A DNA stretch of 64,000 bases from contig NZ_CVRP01000001.1 of the NCBI RefSeq assembly GCF_001261735.1, positions 186,001 to 250,000 on the forward strand, written 5' to 3'. This DNA comes from Dysgonomonas sp. BGC7. GTDB taxonomy: Bacteria > Bacteroidota > Bacteroidia > Bacteroidales > Dysgonomonadaceae. The notes beneath the pieces were generated by a model. The model had not been told where the DNA came from and ran no database searches. It was given only the letters and a program-made list of their open reading frames with translations. Made by a program: the position numbers and the translations under genes. Position 1 is the stretch's first letter. The number at the start of each line of letters is the position of its first letter. Positions 45,077-54,337 of the stretch are shown here, one piece after another.

Positions 45077-46948
45077 ATGAGACATATTTCAATTTTATTT
45101 TACTCTGTTTTTTTACTACTGCTATCTTCATGTAGTAGTACTCTTCCTCCCAACCCATATGGAGCAATACCTTCTCCTGCTCAGCTCGAATGGCAGAAGA
45201 TGGAATACTATATGTTCATTCATTTTGGGCCTAATACATTTACTGATGTAGAGTGGGGGGATGGGAAAGAAAATCCTAAGGTTTTTAACCCTTCCGATTT
45301 AGATTGTCGCCAATGGGCTGCAACAGCAAAGGCTGCCGGTATGAAGGGGATAATAATAACAGCAAAACATCACGATGGTTTTTGTCTTTGGCCTAGTAAA
45401 TATAGTACACATACAGTACGTGAAAGTCCTTGGAAAGAAGGTAAGGGCGATTTGCTCAGAGAACTTTCGGATGCATGTAAAGAATATGGACTTAAATTTG
45501 GCGTATATCTTTCTCCTTGGGATCAGAACCATCCTGATTATGGAACCCCTGTGTATAATCAAACATTTGTCAATACATTGGATGAAGTGCTGAGTAATTA
45601 CGGAGATGTGTTTGAGCAATGGTTTGATGGTGCTAATGGAGAAGGTCATAATGGTAAAAAACAGATTTATGACTGGGAACTGTTTAATAATACTGTGTAT
45701 AAAAAACAGCGGGATGCAATTATATTCAGTGATATAGGTCCCGGATGTCGATGGGTTGGCAATGAAGAAGGCTATATGAGCGAAACCAACTGGTCGAGAT
45801 TGAATGTAGAAGGATTCGAAGCCGGAAGAAAATCGCCTCCTCTCGATACATTAAATATAGGAAATACACATGGTGAAAAATGGGTGCCCGCTGAAGCAAA
45901 TACATCTATCCGTCCGGGATGGTTCTTTAGCCCGTCTACAAATGATAAGGTGAAGTCTCTCGAAAAACTCTTAGACATTTATTACGCCTCGGCAGGACGA
46001 AATGCAAACCTATTACTTAATGTACCGCCTGACAGAAGAGGACGTATTCACCCCAACGATTCTACCCGTTTAATGGAATTTAGAAACGCTTTGGACAAAT
46101 CGTTCGAAACGAATCTTGCAAAAGGAGCTGTTTCTGCCAGCTCTGTTCGGGGAGATTCTAAAAGTTATTCTCCCGATAATATTCTGGATGGAAATTATGA
46201 TAGTTATTGGACTACCGATGATGATATTACCACTGCATCTATAGAGTTGCAATTTGCTTCATCCCGTACTTTCAACAGAATTCTTTTACAAGAGTATATT
46301 CCTCTTGGACAGAGAATAGCCCGTTTTAATATTGAATATTGGGATGATGATACCAATTCTTGGAAATTCTTATCCGATGGAACTACAATCGGTTATAAAC
46401 GTATCTTATGTTTTCCGTCAATAACTACTTCTGGAATAAAAATTAATATAACAAATTCTTTTGCGTGCCCTATTATTAATAATCTGGAAATATACAATGC
46501 TCTCAATTTTTCCTCCGGTCTAAAAGAATCAATAGATATTCATGGAGGTATATCGACAGCTAAATGGTCTGTATTTTCGCCTGCATTGGAGAATGTTGGT
46601 AGAATAATTGATGGAAAAGATGATGACCCTATATCTCTGGCTATACAATACCCTGTTATCGTCGATTTGGGAGAGAGGGTTGAGTTTAAAGGCTTTTTCT
46701 ATATTCCGCAAAACTCAGTGGGTGCAGCCAATGTTTCACGATACAATTTTTATGTTAGCGATGATAATAAAAGTTGGATTAAATTGAAATCAAATTCATT
46801 GTTTAATAATTTAAGGAATAATCCAATACGACAGGATGTCTTTTTCGACAAAGAAACTAAAGCTCGGTTTATTAAATTCGAAGCTCTCGAATTGACTAAT
46901 GATGGGGATAAATACAATATTGTAGAACTAGGTATAATTAAGCCATAA
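45077..46948 (+). CDS. GH29 alpha-L-fucosidase with C-terminal discoidin-type domains
   Basis: 623 residues; lipobox LLSSC. Catalytic barrel at about 35-340: EYYMFIHFGPNTFTDVEWG, GIIITAKHHDGFCLWPS, EQWFDGANG (nucleophile Asp), NLLLNVPPDRRG. This resembles the GH29 subgroup that prefers alpha-1,3/1,4-fucose on branched acceptors (Lewis-type); inference from similarity in memory. Two F5/8 type C-like modules follow at about 355-480 (NILDGNYDSYWTTDD) and 495-623 (RIIDGKDDDPISLAI). They may bind galactose-containing glycans. The stop codon's last A starts the next gene's ATG. Confidence 0.93.
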   Translation: MRHISILFYSVFLLLLSSCSSTLPPNPYGAIPSPAQLEWQKMEYYMFIHFGPNTFTDVEWGDGKENPKVFNPSDLDCRQWAATAKAAGMKGIIITAKHHDGFCLWPSKYSTHTVRESPWKEGKGDLLRELSDACKEYGLKFGVYLSPWDQNHPDYGTPVYNQTFVNTLDEVLSNYGDVFEQWFDGANGEGHNGKKQIYDWELFNNTVYKKQRDAIIFSDIGPGCRWVGNEEGYMSETNWSRLNVEGFEAGRKSPPLDTLNIGNTHGEKWVPAEANTSIRPGWFFSPSTNDKVKSLEKLLDIYYASAGRNANLLLNVPPDRRGRIHPNDSTRLMEFRNALDKSFETNLAKGAVSASSVRGDSKSYSPDNILDGNYDSYWTTDDDITTASIELQFASSRTFNRILLQEYIPLGQRIARFNIEYWDDDTNSWKFLSDGTTIGYKRILCFPSITTSGIKINITNSFACPIINNLEIYNALNFSSGLKESIDIHGGISTAKWSVFSPALENVGRIIDGKDDDPISLAIQYPVIVDLGERVEFKGFFYIPQNSVGAANVSRYNFYVSDDNKSWIKLKSNSLFNNLRNNPIRQDVFFDKETKARFIKFEALELTNDGDKYNIVELGIIKP

Positions 46949-49221
46949 TGAATAATAAAACAATTATATTCTCTTTTTTTCTATTAGTTAGTAGTATTAT
47001 TTCAGCTCAGAATGCGGAAAAAGATATTCCCTTAATCCCTTATCCTCAAAATGTAGAGGTAAGAACAGGAGCTTTTACTCTATCATCAAAGACACAATTG
47101 GTGCTGCAGGATAGAGGTTTGTTTTGGCAAGAAGCAGCTTATTTGCAGTCTTTAATAAACTCTCTTGTCGGACAAGGTCTGTCTGCTAAAGAAGGTGATA
47201 ATCGCATTGTTATTACTTATTCTGACAAGATTGCCAAAAGCGAAGGATATGAGTTAGACATAATGCCGGCTCAGATACAATTATCGGCTGCTGATACCAA
47301 AGGAATGTTCTATGGTATACAAACCCTTCGGCAATTACTTGAAATATCGGGAAACAGCGAAGGTGGGCTAACTATTCCTTCAATGTATATATCCGACTAT
47401 CCAGCTTTCGATTGGCGAGGGTCTATGATAGATGTTTCACGCCATTTTTTTTCTATCGAATATTTGAAGAAACATATCGACAGGCTGGCATTTTACAAGA
47501 TGAATAAACTACATATTCATCTCACCGATGATCAAGGATGGAGAATAGAAATAAAAAAATATCCGGAGCTCACCGGTAAAGGCGCATGGCGCACATACAA
47601 TAATCAGGATTCTATATGTATGAATTTGGCGAAAAGCAATCCGGACTTTGAGATCGACTCTCGTTATATTATAAAAAAAGGAGAGAAGGATCTATATGGT
47701 GGATATTATACTCAAGATCAACTTCGCGATTTAATACAGTATGCCGCAGCACGCCATATAGAAGTTATACCCGAAATAGATATGCCCGGACATATGATGG
47801 CGGCAATATCTACCTATCCCGAACTTACTGATGGGAAAATAGGGTGGGGCGAGTTATTTTCTACACCTATATGTCCATGCAAAGAAGGTGTTTATACATT
47901 TATAGAAAATATACTGGACGAAGTTGCAGCAATATTTCCGTCCCGATATATCCATATTGGAGCCGATGAGGTAGATAAAATAACATGGAAAGAGTCAGAA
48001 TTGTGTAAAAAGCTAATGCAGGAAGAAAATATTACTGATGTTGAGAAGCTACAAAGCTACTTTGTTCATCGGGTACAAGATATAGCTCGTTCGAAAGGAA
48101 AAGAAATTCTTGTTTGGGATGAGGCATTAGATGGTGGAATTAATTCTGATGCTACTGTTATGTATTGGCGTGGATGGGTAGGTGATTCTCCCCGAAAAGC
48201 GGCATTGAATAACAATAAAGTGATTATGTCTCCTACTAACCCTCTCTATTTTGATTATGCTCCCGATAAAAGTTCGCTACATAGCATTTACAATATGAAT
48301 GTTGTTTATGAAAATGTACCTGCCGAAAAATCTCATCTTATACAGGGTGCACAAGCTAATCTTTGGACAGAACAGATTCCGTCAGAGAACAGAGCCGACT
48401 TTCTTCTTTTTCCTCGTCTGACCGCATTGTCTGAACGAGTATGGACTAATCAGAACTTGTATGATAGTTATAGTCAGCGTCTCATAACTCATTTTCCTGT
48501 TTTCGATAAATTAGGAATTAAGTATCGCCTTCCCGATCTATCTGGCTTTGCTATGGAAAGTGTATTTACAAAGGAGGCTTTCTTCAATGTTAAAAATCCT
48601 CTTCCTGAGATGCAAGTGCGTTATACGACCGACGGTAGTGTTCCTAGCCTGCACTCCTCTATACTTGATTCCCCTATCAAAATAACCGAACCTATACAGT
48701 TAAAGTTTGCATTGTTTAGCCCTGCCGGCTCAAAAGGAGATATTTATACCGTTAATTACAGAAGAGTTTCGATGCCAAAAGCTATAAAGCTTAATGCAAC
48801 AGAGGTGAAGCAAGGTTTGTTGTGTCGTTTCTATGATGGTCTTGTAAAAGGTACGACAGAAATTAAAGAACAATGGGATAAAGAGCAACAAGTCGCATCT
48901 ATTACTGTTCCAAAAGATTTTGTAACATCAGCTTTTGCCCTGAAATACGCAGGATATATCAATGTGCCTGAAACAGGCATCTATACCTTTTTCCTTACTT
49001 GCGACGATGGAGGTGTACTTAGCATCAACAATAAAGTTGTTGTAGATAATGATGGATTGCATTCTGCTATCGAAAAAAGTGGGCAGGCTGCTTTAGCAAA
49101 AGGATATAACGCTTTCCAACTCAACTTTGTGGAAGGTGGTGGAGGCTTTACCTTAAGACTTCAGTATAGTTTCAATGGTTCCGAACCTAAAGATATACCC
49201 GATAGCTGGTTTGCTTATTAA
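46948..49221 (+). CDS. GH20 beta-N-acetylhexosaminidase with PA14-like domain
   Basis: 757 residues; signal to about IISAQ. GH20 N-terminal alpha/beta domain (about 25-140) and catalytic barrel (about 150-510): HIHLTDDQGWRIEIKKYPELT, EVIPEIDMPGHMMA, catalytic Asp-Glu in HIGADEVDK, VMYWRGW. Then a chitobiase-C-like sandwich (about 540-610, VRYTTDGSVPSLHSS) and a C-terminal PA14-like module (about 625-755: GLLCRFYDGLV, GIYTFFLTCDDGGVLSINN). It removes terminal GlcNAc or GalNAc by substrate-assisted catalysis. It shares one base with the GH29 stop, so the two are tightly coupled. The PA14 module may bind carbohydrate. Confidence 0.94.
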   Translation: MNNKTIIFSFFLLVSSIISAQNAEKDIPLIPYPQNVEVRTGAFTLSSKTQLVLQDRGLFWQEAAYLQSLINSLVGQGLSAKEGDNRIVITYSDKIAKSEGYELDIMPAQIQLSAADTKGMFYGIQTLRQLLEISGNSEGGLTIPSMYISDYPAFDWRGSMIDVSRHFFSIEYLKKHIDRLAFYKMNKLHIHLTDDQGWRIEIKKYPELTGKGAWRTYNNQDSICMNLAKSNPDFEIDSRYIIKKGEKDLYGGYYTQDQLRDLIQYAAARHIEVIPEIDMPGHMMAAISTYPELTDGKIGWGELFSTPICPCKEGVYTFIENILDEVAAIFPSRYIHIGADEVDKITWKESELCKKLMQEENITDVEKLQSYFVHRVQDIARSKGKEILVWDEALDGGINSDATVMYWRGWVGDSPRKAALNNNKVIMSPTNPLYFDYAPDKSSLHSIYNMNVVYENVPAEKSHLIQGAQANLWTEQIPSENRADFLLFPRLTALSERVWTNQNLYDSYSQRLITHFPVFDKLGIKYRLPDLSGFAMESVFTKEAFFNVKNPLPEMQVRYTTDGSVPSLHSSILDSPIKITEPIQLKFALFSPAGSKGDIYTVNYRRVSMPKAIKLNATEVKQGLLCRFYDGLVKGTTEIKEQWDKEQQVASITVPKDFVTSAFALKYAGYINVPETGIYTFFLTCDDGGVLSINNKVVVDNDGLHSAIEKSGQAALAKGYNAFQLNFVEGGGGFTLRLQYSFNGSEPKDIPDSWFAY

Positions 49222-49248
49222 CGGACTTACTACTTATAAAATAATCTC

Positions 49249-51585
49249 ATGAAAACGACTATATATCTTTTTTGTATTCTTTTTTTTAGTATTTCATCTC
49301 TCTCGGCACAACAATCTTTCAAGTACAAAGATCCTACATTAAGTGTAGAAGAACGTACTAAAGACCTGTTGAGGCTTATGACTCTGGAAGAAAAAATAGG
49401 ACAGCTTCTCTGTCCTTTGGGATGGGAAATGTATGAGAAAAAAGAAGGTAAGATAACACATTCTGCCAAGTTTGAAGAATATGTAAGCAAACAACATATT
49501 GGTATGCTATGGGCTACCTACAGAGCTGATCCTTGGACTAAAAAAACACTTGAGAATGGTTTAACTCCGGCTCAGGCAGCAGAAGCAGGAAATGTTTTGC
49601 AGCGTTATGTTATGGAAAATACCCGCTTGGGAATACCTGTCTTCTTGGCCGAAGAGGCTCCTCATGGGCATATGGCTATAGGCACTACGGTGTTTCCTTC
49701 GGGGATAGGACAGGCTGCAACGTGGAATCCTTCCCTTGTAGAGAAGATGGGAGAAGCTATATCTAAAGAGATACGTTTGCAGGGAGGACATATAAGCTAC
49801 GGGCCTGTACTCGATCTGTCTCGTGATCCACGCTGGTCTCGGGTAGAAGAGAGCTTTGGAGAAGATCCTGTACTTACTGCCGAGATAGGAGCTGCTATAG
49901 TGAGAGGTACTGGAAAAGGAAATATTAGAGATCAATTTGCTACCATTGCCACTCTGAAACACTTCACCGCTTATGGTATACCCGAAGGAGGGCATAATGG
50001 GAATACAGCTACTGTCGGCCCACGCGAACTTTTGGATAATTTTTTACCCCCTTTCAAGAAGGCAATCGAAGCAGGAGCTTTATCTATAATGACGGCCTAT
50101 AATTCTATAGATGGAGTGCCGTGTACATCAAATAAATACCTATTGACAGATATATTGCGTGATGATTGGAAATTCAGAGGATTTTCTGTTTCCGATCTTG
50201 GTAGTATAGAAGGCATTCATGAAAATCATGCTGTCGCTTCGTCTGTGAAAGAAGCTTCCACCTTGGCTATTAATGCCGGACTCGATGCCGATTTGGGAGG
50301 AAAAGCATATCTGCAATTGATAGATGCAGTTCGTGAAGGCAAAGTACAGGAAGCTGTGATTGATACTGCAGTCTGTCGTATTCTTCGTCTCAAATTTGAA
50401 ATGGGGTTGTTCGACAATCCTTATGTAGATAGTAAAAAAGCGGCAACAGAAGTTCGAAATGACTCACATGTTACATTAGCCCGCAAGGTAGCACAGGAAT
50501 CTATTGTTTTATTAAAGAATGAGAATGGTACTCTTCCTTTATCCAAGAAGGTAAAGATCGCCTTAATTGGCCCCAATGCAGATAATATATACAATATGCT
50601 GGGAGACTATACTGCTCCACAAGAAACAAAAAATATTAAAACTGTGCTGGATGGCTTGAAGAGTAAAACGCAAAATAGTCGTATAGAGTATGTAAAAGGA
50701 TGTGCCATACGCGATACTGCTAACCTTTCTATAGACGAGGCTGTTGCAGCTGCTAAGCGTGCCGATATAGCTATTGTTGTGGTTGGAGGCTCCAGTGCTC
50801 GCGACTTTAAGACTAAATATATTGAGACAGGAGCTGCTGTTGCGTCCGAAGAAAGTGTCTCTGATATGGAGAGTGGGGAAGGTTTTGACAGATCAACTCT
50901 TGATTTGCTGGGAAAGCAAGAGGAACTCCTCAAGGCTATCAAAGAAACAGGTAAACCTATGATCGTTATTTATATACAAGGACGTCCTTTGAATATGAAT
51001 TGGGCGGCTGATAATGCTCAGGCATTACTTACAGCATGGTATCCGGGGCAAGAAGGCGGTTTAGCGATTGCCGATGTTCTTTTCGGAGATTACAATCCGG
51101 CAGGACGATTACCTATATCAGTGCCGAGATCGGTAGGACAGATTCCTGTATATTACAATCGTAAAAATCCGTGGGGACATAATTATGTTGAAATCACATC
51201 TAAACCTTTATATACGTTTGGTTATGGATTAAGCTATTCTTCATTCGAATATAAAGATCTGAAGATAACAGAAAAAGGTGAAAGTGGATATACAGTGTCC
51301 TTAAAGGTGAAAAATGCCGGGCTATACGATGGCGATGAAGTTGTGCAACTTTATATTAGAGACGAATTTGCTTCTGTGGTACAACCTGTAAAGCAATTAA
51401 AACATTTCGAACGAGTTAAACTGAAAAAAGGGGAAACTAAAAATATTGTTTTCTCTCTATCCAATAGCGATTTGTCTATCATAAATGAAAAAATGGAGAG
51501 AATTGTTGAGCCGGGCACTTTCTCTCTTCTGATAGGAGCTTCAGCCGACGATATTAGGCTTGAAGGTAAACTAAATGTAAAATAA
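49249..51585 (+). CDS. GH3 beta-glycosidase (beta-glucosidase-like)
   Basis: 778 residues; signal to about LSAQ. N-terminal barrel with the substrate-binding KHFTAYGIPEGGHNG and the nucleophile Asp in FSVSDLGSIEG; the alpha/beta sandwich (about 400-620) contains IVLLKNENGTLPLSK and the flexible GFDRSTLDL loop; a C-terminal FnIII-like domain (about 680-775) contains QLYIRDEFASVVQPVKQLKHF. The three-domain layout fits beta-glucosidase/beta-xylosidase-type GH3 enzymes. It is not the short NagZ hexosaminidase type. Its substrate in a host-glycan operon is not obvious. Confidence 0.92.
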   Translation: MKTTIYLFCILFFSISSLSAQQSFKYKDPTLSVEERTKDLLRLMTLEEKIGQLLCPLGWEMYEKKEGKITHSAKFEEYVSKQHIGMLWATYRADPWTKKTLENGLTPAQAAEAGNVLQRYVMENTRLGIPVFLAEEAPHGHMAIGTTVFPSGIGQAATWNPSLVEKMGEAISKEIRLQGGHISYGPVLDLSRDPRWSRVEESFGEDPVLTAEIGAAIVRGTGKGNIRDQFATIATLKHFTAYGIPEGGHNGNTATVGPRELLDNFLPPFKKAIEAGALSIMTAYNSIDGVPCTSNKYLLTDILRDDWKFRGFSVSDLGSIEGIHENHAVASSVKEASTLAINAGLDADLGGKAYLQLIDAVREGKVQEAVIDTAVCRILRLKFEMGLFDNPYVDSKKAATEVRNDSHVTLARKVAQESIVLLKNENGTLPLSKKVKIALIGPNADNIYNMLGDYTAPQETKNIKTVLDGLKSKTQNSRIEYVKGCAIRDTANLSIDEAVAAAKRADIAIVVVGGSSARDFKTKYIETGAAVASEESVSDMESGEGFDRSTLDLLGKQEELLKAIKETGKPMIVIYIQGRPLNMNWAADNAQALLTAWYPGQEGGLAIADVLFGDYNPAGRLPISVPRSVGQIPVYYNRKNPWGHNYVEITSKPLYTFGYGLSYSSFEYKDLKITEKGESGYTVSLKVKNAGLYDGDEVVQLYIRDEFASVVQPVKQLKHFERVKLKKGETKNIVFSLSNSDLSIINEKMERIVEPGTFSLLIGASADDIRLEGKLNVK

Positions 51586-51600
51586 CTAAATCATTGTATC

Positions 51601-53856
51601 ATGAATATATTAAAACAAATATTAACGTGTGGGGTTCTTCTCGGCGGACTATTCTGTTCTTGTGCCAATCAACAGAACGAAAATAACAATTTAGCCGAAC
51701 TCACGCAGTATGTTGATCCATACATCGGTACGGGAGATCACGGGCATGTTTTTATGGGAGCGAATGTTCCTTTCGGATTGGTTCAACTAGGCCCTACGAA
51801 TCTGAGTACAGGTTGGGATTGGTGCTCGGGTTATCACTATTCCGATTCTACAATATTAGGATTTGGTCATATGCACCTTAGTGGAACGGGTATAGGCGAT
51901 TTGGGAGATATAAGCCTGATGCCTGTATTGGGTGATGTAAAATTAGAGAAAGGTACTTTACCCGATCCTTCTACCGGGCTGTATTCTTTTTTCTCACACG
52001 AACGGGAGACTGCAAAAGCCGGATATTATGCTGTTCATCTCGATAGATTCGGTATAGATGTAGAACTGACAGCTACAAAGAGGGTTGGTTTTCATAAATA
52101 TACATTTCCCGAGTCGGATGATGCCCGGATTATTATCGATTTGGAACGTGGCATAGGCTGGGATACACCAACAAAAGGATATGTTGTTCAGGAGAACGAC
52201 TCTGTTGTATCAGGATACCGTTATTCAAGGGGGTGGGCTAAAGATCAACGAGTATATTTTACAGCTGTCTTTTCTAAACCAATTACGGGTTTTTCGGTAC
52301 TCGATACCACCCGGATAAGCGATACTCGCAAAGAGGAAATGCATAGTGTTTTTGCCCAAGTACATTTGTCTAAAAGTCTGAAGAATGAACCCGTATTTGT
52401 AAAAGTAGCTTTGTCTCCTGTTAGTATAGATAATGCTAAGTTGAACATGGAGCAAGAACTCTCCGGTTGGAATTTTGATCAAACGGTTGCCGAGGCCGAT
52501 AAAGCATGGAATGAGGAACTGAATAAAGTGAAGATAGAAACTAATGATATACATGTCAAGCGTACATTTTATACAGCATTGTATCATACAATGATTGCTC
52601 CATCTGAGTTTTGTGATGTAAATGGAGACTATTATGGTGCTGATCAACAGAATCACTCTTCCGACGGATTTGTCAACTATACTACTTTTTCTTTGTGGGA
52701 TACCTATAGGGCTGCACATCCGTTGATGTCGATTATTCACCCCGAAAAGATGAAGGATATAATAAATACAATGCTTCATATATATAGCCAGCAAGGCAAG
52801 CTGCCTGTATGGCATCTTATGGGGTGCGAAACAGATTGTATGGTTGGTAATCCGGCTATTCCTGTAGTTGCTGATGCCATACTGAAAGGTTATGACGGAT
52901 TCGATTATAATCTGGCATACGATGCAATGAAAGCGTCTGCTATGTTTGATGACAGGAGTCTCGATCTTCTTAAGAAGTATGGATATATACCTTACGATAA
53001 GGATAAATCATTTGAGACAGTAGCTAAGGGGCTCGAATATGCCATAGCAGACTGGTCGTTGGCTCAGATTGCAAAAAAGATGGAGAAAAACGATGACTAT
53101 GAATACTTCAGTAAACGGGCAATGTCTTATAAGTACTACTTCGATACGCAAACTCGTTTTATGAGAGGAGTTTCTTCACAAGGGAAATTTCGTGAACCTT
53201 TCGATCCCATTCATTCTATCCACATGGGTGATGATTATACCGAAGGTAATGCTTGGCAATACACATGGCTTGTGCCTCACGACATACCGGGACTTATTAA
53301 TCTAATGGGAAGTAAAGATATTTTTATCAATAAACTGGACTCCTTATTCACCATACAAGGAGATATGGGTAAGGAAGCTTCTCCCGATATTAGTGGATTA
53401 ATCGGACAATATGCTCATGGAAATGAGCCTAGTCATCACATTCTGTATATTTATCCGTATGTTGGTCAACCTTGGAAAACCGCAGATAAGGTGCGGGAGG
53501 TGATGTCTTCATTCTATTCTGATAGTCCGGCAGGATTGTCCGGAAATGAAGATGTCGGACAGATGTCAGCATGGTATATACTCTCTGCTCTGGGTTTTTA
53601 TCAGGTAGAACCGGCAGGAGGTAAGTATATTTTTGGTAGTCCTCTTATTGATAAGGCCGAAATAAAAGTAAAAGATGGTAAGGTCTTTTCTATTATCGCT
53701 AAAAATAATAGCTCTGAGAATAAATATATACAAAATATAAAATTGAATGGAAAAGCCTACAATAGTTATTATATTGATTTCAAAGATATTGCAGTAGGCG
53801 GACTATTGGAAATAGAGATGGGTAATACACCTTCCAAAACTTATGGTGTACAATAA
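51601..53856 (+). CDS. GH92 exo-alpha-mannosidase lipoprotein of PUL2 (GNEPSHH type)
   Basis: 751 residues; lipobox LFCSC. GH92 motifs: HGHVFMGANVPFG, TTFSLWDTYRAAHPL, GCETDCMVGNPAIP, TEGNAWQYTW (candidate acid Glu), HGNEPSHH and GNEDVGQMSAWY. It is a close paralogue of the enzyme at 8760, with identical sequence at every listed motif, so the linkage specificity is probably the same. It would remove alpha-mannose from hybrid or core glycans after Gal, Fuc and GlcNAc have been trimmed. Last gene of the PUL2 exoglycosidase operon; a terminator follows 33 bases later. Confidence 0.95.
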   Translation: MNILKQILTCGVLLGGLFCSCANQQNENNNLAELTQYVDPYIGTGDHGHVFMGANVPFGLVQLGPTNLSTGWDWCSGYHYSDSTILGFGHMHLSGTGIGDLGDISLMPVLGDVKLEKGTLPDPSTGLYSFFSHERETAKAGYYAVHLDRFGIDVELTATKRVGFHKYTFPESDDARIIIDLERGIGWDTPTKGYVVQENDSVVSGYRYSRGWAKDQRVYFTAVFSKPITGFSVLDTTRISDTRKEEMHSVFAQVHLSKSLKNEPVFVKVALSPVSIDNAKLNMEQELSGWNFDQTVAEADKAWNEELNKVKIETNDIHVKRTFYTALYHTMIAPSEFCDVNGDYYGADQQNHSSDGFVNYTTFSLWDTYRAAHPLMSIIHPEKMKDIINTMLHIYSQQGKLPVWHLMGCETDCMVGNPAIPVVADAILKGYDGFDYNLAYDAMKASAMFDDRSLDLLKKYGYIPYDKDKSFETVAKGLEYAIADWSLAQIAKKMEKNDDYEYFSKRAMSYKYYFDTQTRFMRGVSSQGKFREPFDPIHSIHMGDDYTEGNAWQYTWLVPHDIPGLINLMGSKDIFINKLDSLFTIQGDMGKEASPDISGLIGQYAHGNEPSHHILYIYPYVGQPWKTADKVREVMSSFYSDSPAGLSGNEDVGQMSAWYILSALGFYQVEPAGGKYIFGSPLIDKAEIKVKDGKVFSIIAKNNSSENKYIQNIKLNGKAYNSYYIDFKDIAVGGLLEIEMGNTPSKTYGVQ

Positions 53857-53889
53857 ATGAACTAAGGAAACTTAGGCCGCTATATTTTT

Positions 53890-53933
53890 ATACCTCTAAA
53901 GATGTAAATTATGTTTTAAATCTTTAGGGGTAT
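53890..53933 (+). terminator. Terminator after PUL2
   Basis: ATACCTCTAAAGA (53890-53902) pairs with TCTTTAGGGGTAT (53921-53933), 13 positions with one G-U wobble and an 18-base loop, followed by TTTTTATTTT. It closes the exoglycosidase operon. Confidence 0.8.
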
Positions 53934-54100
53934 TTTTATTTTCAATTGTCATAGGGTTAAAGTTCGGATAAGAGAGCTTATTCGTTAGTAATACAAATCT
54001 GCATCTGAAATTATTTTATTGTTTGTAAAGATTTATCTATAAGGTAAATATATTTCTTGTAGTAATGATTAAAGTAATAAACGAAAGAAGAGTGAAAACC

Positions 54101-54127
54101 GTTACATTCGTTACTTTTTAGTTAAAA
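54101..54127 (+). promoter_or_regulatory. Repeated intergenic motif, copy D (upstream of VIT-VWA gene)
   Basis: Reads GTTACATTCGTTACT followed by the exact core TTTTAGTTAAAA (54116-54127), in the direction of the gene at 54338. The GTTAC...GTTAC tandem matches the GTCAC...GTCAC tandem of copy A. Confidence 0.6.
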
Positions 54128-54184
54128 CGATGATTCGTGAAAAGTGTAAAACGAAAGGTGAAAATAGAATGAAAACCTGTAAGG

Positions 54185-54205
54185 TTTGTCAGGTTTTAGT
54201 TAAAA
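54185..54205 (+). promoter_or_regulatory. Repeated intergenic motif, copy E (upstream of VIT-VWA gene)
   Basis: TTTGTCAGG followed by the exact core TTTTAGTTAAAA (54194-54205), 78 bases downstream of copy D and in the same orientation. It ends about 130 bases before the start codon. Its flank is identical to that of copy C near 59.6 kb. Confidence 0.6.
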
Positions 54206-54337
54206 TTTCGATTGTCGAAACAGATAGAGTAATTATTTCAAATGATGTTAATCTTATTTGTATTATGGAATATATAGAGCATTATTCTCTATAACTTGTA
54301 AAGTAGATTCTAAATATTCACACAAACAATAACTCCT

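Larger units (their letters stand above)
53857..54337. other. 481-base intergenic region: terminator plus long upstream region of the VIT-VWA gene
   Basis: Contains the PUL2 terminator near its start and two copies of the repeated TTTTAGTTAAAA motif (54101-54127, 54185-54205). The remainder is AT-rich. I see no small gene. The length suggests substantial control of the downstream gene. Confidence 0.65.

Noticed and set aside
52225-52815. Minus-strand open frame of 196 codons inside the GH92 gene
   Set aside because: Antisense to conserved GH92 motifs; the translation has low-complexity Ile/Tyr/Cys content and no recognisable domain.
53857-54337. CRISPR array or insertion-sequence ends suggested by repeated short elements
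   Set aside because: Only two copies per region, no regular spacers, no transposase, no target-site duplication; better read as regulatory motifs.
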